Below are positions 17,353 to 24,599 of a stretch of DNA of 45,418 nucleotides, piece by piece. The notes beneath the pieces are model-generated. The model was not told where the DNA came from. It saw only the letters and a program-made list of their open reading frames with translations, and made no database searches. Where the stretch lies: NCBI GenBank assembly GCA_030671005.1, contig DAOVAN010000002.1, positions 1-45,418 on the forward strand, given 5' to 3'. Each line of letters starts with the position of its first letter. The first letter of the stretch is position 1. Source of the DNA: Caldifarciminota bacterium (GTDB lineage: Bacteria > Hydrothermota > Tepidihabitantia > SM23-42). A program made the position numbers and the translations under genes.

Positions 17353-17409
17353 CTAAAAAGGGGCGGGGGGAAAGTGCCACAGAAAATATACCGCCCTGCC
17401 CTTTTCTTA

Positions 17410-17477
17410 CTATATGAGATCGAGAAGATAGCAGCTGATATTTGGGATGAAAAGCGTCTTCGCACATTCTTGTATGG
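17410..17477 (+). repeat. rnpB insertion copy 2 (in P12)
   Basis: A 68-nt element, the same length as copy 1 with no gaps, differing at ten positions. It caps P12, whose arms GCCCTTTTC (17398-17406) and GAAAAAAGGGC (17479-17489) pair with a small bulge. An internal GCG-TCTT-CGC hairpin (GTG-TCTT-CGT in copy 1, still pairable through G-U) suggests the element folds as RNA. Confidence 0.85.
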
Positions 17478-17621
17478 CGAAAAAAGGGCGGGGTAAGGGT
17501 GAAAAGGCGAGGTAAGGGCTCACCGCTCTGATGGTGACATCAGGGGCTTGGCAAACCCCATCTGAAGCAAAACCAAGTAGTTCCGTTTGAAGTGGCCCGC
17601 TTCTTTCCCGCACCTATTTTG

Positions 17622-17824
17622 CCATATGAGATCGATAAGATCGCGGCTGATATTTAATATGTCAATATTCCTAAGAGAACGGAGATAGGCACAATACATG
17701 TTTTACAAACGATCTCAATTGAGTATTCAAGAATGGGAACGACGCTAGTGCTTTGGAAAGGTCCACAAATATGGAAGAGGCATTCCACGCTAGATGAAAA
17801 GCGTCTTCGCTCATTCTTGTATGG
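17622..17824 (+). repeat. rnpB insertion copy 3, itself interrupted
   Basis: The left half (17622-17655) and right half (about 17792-17824) match copies 1 and 2, but about 136 nt of unrelated sequence separates them. The copy is carried on an extra 9-bp helix TCCCGCACC/GGTGCGGGA (17606-17614/17832-17840), placed between P17 and the 3' strand of P16 (GTTCCG 17580-17585 / CGGAAC 17843-17848). The nested segment has its own hairpins (for example TGGA-AAGG-TCCA). This is a repeat inside a repeat inside an RNA gene. Confidence 0.8.
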
Positions 17825-18037
17825 CAAAAAAGGTGCGGGATCCGGAACGGGTAGGTTGCGCAGAACCTGGTAGTGATACCGGGACAAGAGAAATGGCTAT
17901 CTACTACAGAACCCGGCTTATAGATTACCCCACACTTTTCATTCAGGTGCAATGAGGAATCGGTGTTTTATTCTCTACATTTCTTGAAATTAATATAATG
18001 CTGGACGCAGTTGGCTTCGCTTTACCGAAAGGAAACC

Positions 18038-18076
18038 ATGCACTTAACTCGTCTTCTGGACAAGCACGAAGGATGA
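18038..18076 (+). CDS. Possible 12-codon upstream ORF in the recJ leader
   Basis: ATG at 18038 follows GAAAGGAAA (a fair SD) and reads MHLTRLLDKHEG before TGA at 18074-18076. It is in frame with recJ, whose ATG is nine bases further on and has only a distant, weak SD. A TATAAT at 17994-17999 could place the transcript start near 18006, but its -35 is poor. It may couple ribosomes to recJ by re-initiation, or be chance. Confidence 0.3.
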   Translation: MHLTRLLDKHEG

Positions 18077-18085
18077 CAAATCACA

Positions 18086-19777
18086 ATGACTAAATGGCTG
18101 TCAAAAAACTCTAATAGCACGGCAACCGACATTGAAATCAGAGGCAAGAGAATCCCTGGGGCGATAGTCCAAATCCTACACAACCGTGGTTGCGACACTC
18201 CCGAGGCCATAGAGAAATTCTTCGCCCCCTCGCTTTCTGATCTTTACGATCCGTTCTTGATGAGTGATATGGAGAAAGCGGTTGACCGTATTACTAGGGC
18301 AATCCGCGACAAAGAAAGAATTCTCATCCATGGAGATTATGACGCGGATGGTATCACTGGTGCGGCGCTTCTCATCGGTAACTTGAGAAAATTCGGGGCC
18401 GTGGTCAGCTATTACATACCTCGCCGGCTCGAAGAGGGTTACGGCTTATCTGTCAGTGGCATTAAGAAAACAATTGAAGAAAAGTGTTCGGTACTCATCA
18501 CGGTCGATTGTGGCAGCAGTGCGGTAGATGAAATCTCTTACGCAAACAGGCACAACATCGATGTCATCGTTTGCGACCACCATCAACCGAAAGAAGTCTT
18601 GCCTGAAGCTCTGGCGCTCATCAACCCCAAACTCCCGGACAGCGACTATCCATTCAGAGACCTGGCCGGGGTTGGCGTTGCCTTCAAACTGGTCGAGGCC
18701 CTACACGCGAAAATGCATCAACCGAAAGAAGAAATCTACGAGGACCTGGACTTGGTCGCCATAGGCAGTGTGGTCGATATCGTACCCCTGGTTGATGAAA
18801 ACCGAATCTTGGTGAAATACGGCATCAACAGAATACCAAAGAGTACTAAGATCGGCATCAAGGCGATGTTAGAAGAAACCGGGTTAAAGCAGGGCATAAC
18901 CTCTTATCATCTGGGCTTCGTGATCGGCCCCAGGATCAATGCCTGTGGTCGATTGCATGATGCGGCAAGCGCTCTGGAACTCTTCCTCGCACAAGATATG
19001 TCTCACGCATCAGAACTGGCACATGGTCTTTCTCTAGACAACGACGAAAGGAAAGGCATCGAAGAAATTATATACAAAGAGGCGCTCGAGATCGTCAGAA
19101 CTACGGGTCGTGAAAAAGATCGAATCATGATCGCGGCCAAGCAAGGCTGGCATGAAGGGGTACTCGGCATCGTTGCCTCACGAATCATTGCTGACTATTT
19201 CCACCCTACGATGGTATTGTCGCTCAGAGAGGGCGTCGCAAAAGGCTCGGCTCGTTCGATACCGGGCTTTGACATCACAGAAGCGATCGGTTCCTGCCAG
19301 AACCTACTCACAAAATACGGCGGACACACCCAGGCCGCAGGACTAGAATTCCCCAGTAAGAACCTTGACCTCTTCAAGGAATGCATCAATAGCTATGCCC
19401 AACGGTTCGAAAGCACACTCTTCGAAAGAAAAAGTCTCTATGATATGGAGCTCAGCCTCTCTGAGATAACGCCGGAACTCGTCTACTTCTTGAAGTACTT
19501 TGAACCAACCGGTACTGCGAATCCACAACCAGTGTTCCTGGGCAAAGATCTAGAAGTCGTCGGCATACCGCGGGTCATCGGTTCAAATCATCTGAAGATC
19601 GCCCTAAGGCATAAGGGCAAGGCCTTCCCGGCAATCGCATTTGGTCAAGCAGACGATATCCTGAATATCGAGGTAGGTAAGACAAGAGTGAATTGTCTCT
19701 ATTCTGTCGCCGAGGATTCGTTTCTGGGCAAGAGAAAAGTCGTCCTCAAGATAAAGGAGATGAACAAAATCACATAA
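18086..19777 (+). CDS. recJ: Single-stranded-DNA-specific 5'-3' exonuclease RecJ
   Basis: A 563-aa protein of normal RecJ length. The DHH phosphoesterase motifs are intact: HGDYDADG at 82-89, TVDCGSS near 137, VCDHHQ near 160 and GPRINACGRL. The DHHA1 nucleic-acid-binding domain has GGHTQAAGLEF near 412, followed by the C-terminal OB-like domain. It acts in recombinational and mismatch repair. The start MTKWL matches family N-termini, and an in-frame stop lies just upstream. Its stop TAA overlaps the next gene's ATG by one base, so the two are translationally coupled. Confidence 0.93.
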   Translation: MTKWLSKNSNSTATDIEIRGKRIPGAIVQILHNRGCDTPEAIEKFFAPSLSDLYDPFLMSDMEKAVDRITRAIRDKERILIHGDYDADGITGAALLIGNLRKFGAVVSYYIPRRLEEGYGLSVSGIKKTIEEKCSVLITVDCGSSAVDEISYANRHNIDVIVCDHHQPKEVLPEALALINPKLPDSDYPFRDLAGVGVAFKLVEALHAKMHQPKEEIYEDLDLVAIGSVVDIVPLVDENRILVKYGINRIPKSTKIGIKAMLEETGLKQGITSYHLGFVIGPRINACGRLHDAASALELFLAQDMSHASELAHGLSLDNDERKGIEEIIYKEALEIVRTTGREKDRIMIAAKQGWHEGVLGIVASRIIADYFHPTMVLSLREGVAKGSARSIPGFDITEAIGSCQNLLTKYGGHTQAAGLEFPSKNLDLFKECINSYAQRFESTLFERKSLYDMELSLSEITPELVYFLKYFEPTGTANPQPVFLGKDLEVVGIPRVIGSNHLKIALRHKGKAFPAIAFGQADDILNIEVGKTRVNCLYSVAEDSFLGKRKVVLKIKEMNKIT

Positions 19778-20397
19778 TGGACTGGCAACTGATCTCGGAA
19801 GACAATATTCGCTATTTTCGGTTTGTGTGGCATGATAATGTTGCCATATACACTACAAAACAGAGCCAAGGAAATTTCGACAAGTTCTTCAAACCCGTCT
19901 TTCTTGAGCAAATACACTCTGACATCATAATCGATATAGACTCAAATAACGCGAGAATTGGAGATGGTCTTTTGAGTTCAAAACACGAATGCCTGGGAAT
20001 CAAGATCGCCGACTGTCTGCCGGTTTATCTCTTTTCCCGGGAAAAGATATGTATCATACATTGCGGGTGGCGTGGTATTACCAAGGGAATCGCGAAGAAT
20101 GCAAAAAAAATCATCCGGGATTTTCACTACGTGCTCGGGGCATCCATCGGGCCATGCTGCTATGAAGTAGGAGAGGATGTGGTGAATCTTTATGCAAAAG
20201 AGTATGAAGGGTCAATCATCACCCGCGATAAGCAATACTTTCTCGATCTAAAGGCAGCGGTCAGAAAAGATCTGGGTGATGAAACATTACTCGGTTCACT
20301 CGATCTGTGCACGAAATGCCATCCTGAATATTTCTATTCTAACCGAAACGGAGACAAGGGACGCAATTACGGTTTGACCCTGTACTCCGGTGATTGA
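19777..20397 (+). CDS. pgeF: PgeF/YfiH-family laccase-domain protein (purine nucleoside phosphorylase/deaminase)
   Basis: A 206-aa protein. The metal-binding and catalytic set of the DUF152/COG1496 family is present: His47 in EQIHSD, Cys80 in ADCLPVYL and His95 in IHCGWRG, with the GASIGPCCYEVG loop following. Family members act on purine nucleosides (zinc-dependent) or edit peptidoglycan precursors (PgeF). It is shorter than the usual ~240-250 aa, mostly at the N-terminus. The start ATG 19777 overlaps the recJ stop (TAATG); a longer frame opening at 19693 would run inside recJ and is not supported. Confidence 0.85.
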   Translation: MDWQLISEDNIRYFRFVWHDNVAIYTTKQSQGNFDKFFKPVFLEQIHSDIIIDIDSNNARIGDGLLSSKHECLGIKIADCLPVYLFSREKICIIHCGWRGITKGIAKNAKKIIRDFHYVLGASIGPCCYEVGEDVVNLYAKEYEGSIITRDKQYFLDLKAAVRKDLGDETLLGSLDLCTKCHPEYFYSNRNGDKGRNYGLTLYSGD

Positions 20398-20422
20398 CGC
20401 AGGCCCGATTTGTCGATAATAT
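20394..20422 (+). promoter_or_regulatory. Promoter giving a leaderless peptidase mRNA
   Basis: TTGACG (20394-20399), 17-bp spacer, TAATAT (20417-20422), five bases (TACGG), then ATG at 20428 with no SD. The -35 shares bases with the pgeF stop codon. GATAAT at 20415-20420 with a 15-bp spacer is an alternative -10. Confidence 0.55.
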
Positions 20423-20427
20423 TACGG

Positions 20428-22494
20428 ATGAAACACCTTCTATTCCTGCTGGTCTTTCCCCTCATCATCGTTGCCCAAGAATGGACGGTTCTCGTCTACG
20501 TTGCTGCGGACAACGACCTTGCGCAATGGGCTGACTCCGACCTCGTCGAGATGGAACAAGTGGGTTCTAATAGTGACATAAGGGTTGTCGTCCAGATCGA
20601 CAAGCCCTCGGTGGGCGCGAGAAGGTTGCTCATTGGGCAGGGTTCTTCTGTTCTGCTTGGGGAATTGGGTATTATCGACATGTGTTCGTGGGAAACTCTC
20701 AGCAGCTTTCTGGCCTGGGGCATGACGAGTTTTCCCGCTGATAAGTATCTGGTCATACTCTGGGATCATGGCACAGGGTGGACAGCTGTGCCCCACCGGT
20801 CATTCGGCACAGACTGGTCGAGCGGTAATGTCTTGAGTATCGCCAATGGTGATTTCCAGAAGGCCTTGAGTAGCGCATTTGAATACACCGATGAACGCAT
20901 CAACGTTCTCGCATTTGATGCCTGCCTGATGCAGCAAATCGAAGTCGGCTTCGAGACCAGACGATATACCAACCTACTCCTCGCCCCTCAATCGATCATG
21001 CCTCTCGAGGGATTCAGGTATGATGAAATACTACAGGTGCTTCATTCCGACCCAACCATTGGAGAAACAAACCTATCCACGAGAATCGTGCAAAGCACCG
21101 TCGACAATTACACCGGGATTCAGCCGATCGCGATTTCAGCAGTACGCGTATCAAGGTTGAACGAAATCACAGACAACCTCATTGATTTGGTAAACATCCT
21201 CTTGTATGATTCTCCTAATCAGGCACTGACCGATCTGAGAAGAACAGTACAAACCATTCCAGCTATCGGCTGTACACCCGATACCTCAGATGATTTCGTT
21301 GATTTTGGAGATTTTGTTACCGGGATGGATGCCGTCTACGAACTCGGCGCGGTCGATCGTGTACTGACCGCCTATTCCAGAACGATCGTGGCTGCACACC
21401 ATTGGGGGCAGGAATTCTCCAAGACGACCGGGTTGACCGTATGGTTTCCTGACAAGTATCTGCAGTTCAAGCAGCTGTTGGACCGCTACACGAGTCTCCG
21501 ATGGGTTGGCTCGAAATGGCTCGTATTCTTAAACTGGTTTTATGACACGGATGACATCAGACCAACCACACCCCATGTCAGTGCAAGCTCACCTGGAGGA
21601 AAGAACGATTTCTCTCTTTTCTGGTCGAGGTCTTATGACCTGGCAGCTGTTACCTATAATATCGTTGAGTCGCGTGATACTAGCCTCACATTTCAGAACC
21701 CGTGTGAGGACTCGAGTCAATGGTACCTTAACGGCTTCACGTTGAGTTCAGTGAATCCCCACTCGGGCAACTATTCATTCTTCTCCGGTAATGCGGTAAA
21801 TATCGCTACCCACATCGAAACGAGGGATAACATCACAGTCCAGACCATGGGTTTGCTCAGTATATTTCTTCACTACAGCACAGAAGACAGGGGTGATTCT
21901 CTGGTGATAGAATATGGTTCGTTCCAAGATGTACACTATGGTGTGTCCAATGGCTGGATCGAGAGAAGGGTGATATTGCCACCCGGCAGTAGCCCGATAC
22001 GCATCTCTTACCACACAAACGGCGCAGTCAATATGGGTGGTTGTTACATCGACGATGTCGAGCTCCATGAACTCAACGAAGGTCTTTTCGTCAGGCAAAA
22101 CCATCAAGACACATCAATCTATATATACAACAAGTTACGGGGAGATTACCTGTACTCGGTATGGGCCCGAGACCGATACCAGAACACAAGCAATATCAGT
22201 GCTCTCCTCAGTCTCTCAATTGAAGAGTACGCGGTACCTTATTCGATCCCCAATCCTTTTCAGACCACATGCTACATTGCCGTTGATTATCCAGATACAC
22301 TAAGTCCGACCGTCGAAATATACTCGCTACGTGGCGCAAGAGTCAGGAAATTCGAACCCGGTCAAATTATCAATAAAAGAATATACTGGGATGGTAAAGA
22401 TGAACAGAACCGCGATGTCGGCTCTGGTATCTATTTTATACTCCTGAAGGCCAATGATTTTGAAAGACTGGGAAAGGTCGCAAGGCAAAGATGA
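20428..22494 (+). CDS. Secreted clostripain-family (C11) cysteine peptidase with C-terminal sorting tail
   Basis: A 688-aa protein. The start at 20428 is preferred to the in-frame TTG at 20410 because it begins a clean signal peptide (MKHLLFLLVFPLIIVAQ) and sits right after a promoter. The C11 peptidase domain spans residues ~18-370, with catalytic His114 in LWDHGTGW and Cys166 in FDACLMQQ. A jelly-roll-like segment follows (about 420-560). The last ~85 residues (PNPFQTTCYI ... YSLRGARV ... DVGSGIYFILL) form a FlgD/Por-type tail like that of the Asp-box protein at 417-2096. C11 enzymes cleave after Arg or Lys; specificity here is inference. The gene ends in an ATGA overlap with the asparaginase-type gene. 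Confidence 0.85.
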   Translation: MKHLLFLLVFPLIIVAQEWTVLVYVAADNDLAQWADSDLVEMEQVGSNSDIRVVVQIDKPSVGARRLLIGQGSSVLLGELGIIDMCSWETLSSFLAWGMTSFPADKYLVILWDHGTGWTAVPHRSFGTDWSSGNVLSIANGDFQKALSSAFEYTDERINVLAFDACLMQQIEVGFETRRYTNLLLAPQSIMPLEGFRYDEILQVLHSDPTIGETNLSTRIVQSTVDNYTGIQPIAISAVRVSRLNEITDNLIDLVNILLYDSPNQALTDLRRTVQTIPAIGCTPDTSDDFVDFGDFVTGMDAVYELGAVDRVLTAYSRTIVAAHHWGQEFSKTTGLTVWFPDKYLQFKQLLDRYTSLRWVGSKWLVFLNWFYDTDDIRPTTPHVSASSPGGKNDFSLFWSRSYDLAAVTYNIVESRDTSLTFQNPCEDSSQWYLNGFTLSSVNPHSGNYSFFSGNAVNIATHIETRDNITVQTMGLLSIFLHYSTEDRGDSLVIEYGSFQDVHYGVSNGWIERRVILPPGSSPIRISYHTNGAVNMGGCYIDDVELHELNEGLFVRQNHQDTSIYIYNKLRGDYLYSVWARDRYQNTSNISALLSLSIEEYAVPYSIPNPFQTTCYIAVDYPDTLSPTVEIYSLRGARVRKFEPGQIINKRIYWDGKDEQNRDVGSGIYFILLKANDFERLGKVARQR

Positions 22495-23369
22495 AATCGA
22501 AAATTGCCATCATCGCGCACGGAGGAGCAGGTGGCATCAATTACCCGCACCGGCGCCGCAGTGGTTTGATTAAAGCAGTACAGGCAGGCTATGAAATCCT
22601 GCGTCAAGGAGGAACGAGCCTGGATGCAGTCGAAAAATCAGCCACTATCCTCGAGGACATAACAATCTTCAACGCGGGCACCGGGTCTTATTTCAACCTG
22701 TCGGGTGATGTGGAGATGGATGCTTCGGTTATGACCAGCGATCTGATGTTCGGTGCGGTTGGAGTAATCAGGGATGTGAAGAATCCGATAAGGGTAGCGA
22801 GACTGGTAATGGAGAGAACCGACCATCTCCTGCTCTGTGGCGAGAATGCCATCACGTTCGGTCGCCTCATGGGAATGGAATACCACAATCCCAAAACCAA
22901 AGAAAAAAAACGTATTTGGAAAAGGAAAAAGAAGAAGTGCACAAGTACTTACTTCAAGAAAATCAGCGAACTGGTTGACCTCTATGGTACAATAGGTGCG
23001 GTGGCGATTGACCAACACGGGTTAATCTCAGTTGCTACTTCGAGCGGTGGAATTAACTTAAGGCTACCCGGGCGAGTGGGTGATACCCCGGTCATCGGTG
23101 CAGGCACATATGCCGACAAAAACGGAGGAGTCAGCGCGACCGGCCACGGTGAAGAGATAATGCGTCATCTCCTGGCATTTCGTGCCGTGACATTAATGGG
23201 TAAAACAACCATAAAGCGGGCCGGTGAGCGGGTAATGAGATACGCAACAAAGAATAGTTGCAAGTGTGGCATTATCGGCATCAACAAGAATGCTGAGATG
23301 CTGTGTTTGAATAACACGAAGGCGATGTCCTGGTGTTATATCCGGAACGGGAAGCTATCCGTTTTTTAG
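22491..23369 (+). CDS. Isoaspartyl peptidase/L-asparaginase (plant-type, Ntn hydrolase)
   Basis: A 292-aa protein of the T2 peptidase family. HGGAGG opens the fold and AGTGSYFNLSGDVEMDAS is the conserved second loop. The autocleavage site is G166-T167 in LYGTIGAVAID, giving Thr167 as N-terminal nucleophile after self-processing. GRVGDTPVIGAGTYAD and SATGHGEEIMR are binding loops. A very basic linker (KEKKRIWKRKKKK, about residues 137-149) sits just before the cleavage region, where the family is variable. It removes beta-aspartyl residues from damaged peptides, a logical partner for the peptidase whose stop it overlaps (ATGA). Confidence 0.9.
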   Translation: MKSKIAIIAHGGAGGINYPHRRRSGLIKAVQAGYEILRQGGTSLDAVEKSATILEDITIFNAGTGSYFNLSGDVEMDASVMTSDLMFGAVGVIRDVKNPIRVARLVMERTDHLLLCGENAITFGRLMGMEYHNPKTKEKKRIWKRKKKKCTSTYFKKISELVDLYGTIGAVAIDQHGLISVATSSGGINLRLPGRVGDTPVIGAGTYADKNGGVSATGHGEEIMRHLLAFRAVTLMGKTTIKRAGERVMRYATKNSCKCGIIGINKNAEMLCLNNTKAMSWCYIRNGKLSVF

Positions 23370-23377
23370 ATGAACAA

Positions 23378-23405
23378 TTGACAAACCCGAATCGGCATAT
23401 ATAAT
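23378..23405 (+). promoter_or_regulatory. Perfect consensus promoter giving a leaderless zinc-ribbon mRNA
   Basis: TTGACA (23378-23383), 16-bp spacer, TATAAT (23400-23405), then ACCCC and ATG at 23411. No SD is possible in the five intervening bases. Confidence 0.8.
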
Positions 23406-23410
23406 ACCCC

Positions 23411-23608
23411 ATGGCAAAAATTGATAATGTCCTGTGCCCGGTCTGTCTATTTACTTCGTATTACATCAACCTGATGGTCACGGATGAGGAATTCTATGTA
23501 TGTCCAAAATGCAAAGCCACCTTTTCCTACGAAGAACTCATGCAGTTATACACGATCAGCCAATTCTCATATGAGATAAACAAGCCAAAACACAAGCCAA
23601 GCCCATAG
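23411..23608 (+). CDS. Small zinc-ribbon protein
   Basis: A 65-aa protein with two CxxC knuckles, CPVC (residues 9-12) and CPKC (31-34), spaced as a treble-clef/zinc ribbon. The function is not recognised. It has its own perfect promoter directly against the ATG, which supports it being a real gene despite its size. It converges on the DUF4388 gene with a 28-nt gap that holds no hairpin. Confidence 0.75.
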   Translation: MAKIDNVLCPVCLFTSYYINLMVTDEEFYVCPKCKATFSYEELMQLYTISQFSYEINKPKHKPSP

Positions 23609-23636
23609 AGACTACAGACCATTCCCGTCCAAGATT

Positions 23637-24599
23637 CTAAAAAAGACCTTCTATCTCCTGAAACGAGGGGTTACGATGATGTTTATAGAAGAAAATATCC
23701 TGGTAGTCCTTCTGATCTTTTCGGTACGCCTCCTGGTTAATCAGATCGAAGGACAGCCAGCCCCGGCTTGATATAATAGCTCCCCCAAAGAACTCGAGTA
23801 ACAGAATGCCAATCGTCACGGCAATCGCAATGGGCGTGACAAAAGACTTCACCGAAACATCAATCTTGTGTTTCTTCTTGAGCGAAGGCCTTGCATAGGC
23901 CACCTCGATTTGCCCGGCCGATTGCAGGTGATACAAACACGCATACGTATGAAACTTACCGAGACCACACAATTCAACAAGGTCATCAACACTACGTCTT
24001 TCGTCGATCAGTGATAATACGCGTGACTCATCCTCTTTGGGCTGCAATTTCAATTCTGGGCGGTCAACCCGCTTAAAGACGATATCACCCGAAGAGATCG
24101 CCTTTGATATTCTAGGCCACTCATCCAACCGACGTGCCGACTCCAATATCAACCCTTCCGTATGCATCCTTATTTTAATCACACTCTTCGGGTAGATCAA
24201 TGCTCCCTCTTCAAACTTGAACTCGCCTTCACCCCATGTAAATAACTCATCCATTACTTCCTGTATCTTGAATTTAATGGTCCTCTCTATCTCCTCGATA
24301 GTTAAATATTTATCTTCGACTATGATGTTCATGATCGGCCTTTTGGTCTCACGGTGAATATCTTCTATCATCTCGAAAAGATTCTTGCCGATCATGCCCG
24401 ATTTCACCAAGTATGTCTCTAATCTCTCCACGTGATCGCCCAACTCAAAGAATGCCCCGGTGATATCGCCGTCGACGAACCCCACATCAACGATGTCGGG
24501 TTCTTTCTTGACCTTGAGCACCCCAGTTATTTTTTCGCGCGAGATGAGCTGCAGGACGCTCGTAATATTCAGACTTCTCAGATCACCCTCAATCGCCAT
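23637..24599 (-). CDS. DUF4388 (PATAN-like) regulatory protein with C-terminal membrane helix
   Basis: A 320-aa protein. The N-terminal DUF4388 domain is recognisable: MAIEGDLRSLNITSVLQLISREKITGVLKV, then a FVDGDITGA strand, common in response-regulator and gliding-associated proteins. A helical segment with a GEGEFKFEEG motif and a winged-helix-like region (VDDLVELCGLGKFHTYACLYHLQSAGQIEV) follow. A single membrane helix lies near residues 253-275. It overlaps the upstream TPR membrane protein gene by 11 nt, so the two are co-translated. A role in sensory output is inference. Confidence 0.75.
   Translation of the reverse strand: MAIEGDLRSLNITSVLQLISREKITGVLKVKKEPDIVDVGFVDGDITGAFFELGDHVERLETYLVKSGMIGKNLFEMIEDIHRETKRPIMNIIVEDKYLTIEEIERTIKFKIQEVMDELFTWGEGEFKFEEGALIYPKSVIKIRMHTEGLILESARRLDEWPRISKAISSGDIVFKRVDRPELKLQPKEDESRVLSLIDERRSVDDLVELCGLGKFHTYACLYHLQSAGQIEVAYARPSLKKKHKIDVSVKSFVTPIAIAVTIGILLLEFFGGAIISSRGWLSFDLINQEAYRKDQKDYQDIFFYKHHRNPSFQEIEGLF

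Larger units (their letters stand above)
17192..17936 (+). ncRNA. rnpB: RNase P RNA with three repeat insertions
   Basis: This is the catalytic RNA that removes tRNA 5' leaders. P1 is a perfect 13-bp pairing of 17192-17204 (GTGTGGGGTAATC) with 17924-17936. Conserved core blocks are intact: GAGGAAAGTCCGGGC at 17223-17237, ACAGAAAATATACCGCC near 17380-17396, the GGTAAGGGTGAAA...GGTAAG block from 17492, the P17 loop GGCCC at 17594-17598, and ACAGAACCCGGCTTATAGA from 17906. At ~745 nt it is nearly twice the usual 350-400 nt. Three homologous insertions sit in P9, P12 and a new helix beside P17. Removing them leaves about 406 nt, a normal type-A length. No T-rich terminator is evident after P1. 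Confidence 0.93.

Noticed and set aside
17285..17824. Three related repeats considered as a CRISPR-like or tandem array
   Set aside because: Only three copies with unequal, functional rnpB sequence between them; each sits on a distinct helix of one RNA and there are no spacer-like units.
17622..17824. Group I/II intron in rnpB
   Set aside because: The segments are too short, I see no catalytic-core motifs, and the ends pair as helix extensions rather than as splice sites.
17181..17952. Several - strand open frames (60-94 codons) across 17.2-17.95 kb with mutually similar peptides
   Set aside because: They are antisense to RNase P RNA; their similarity to each other comes from the three rnpB insertions, not from a protein family.
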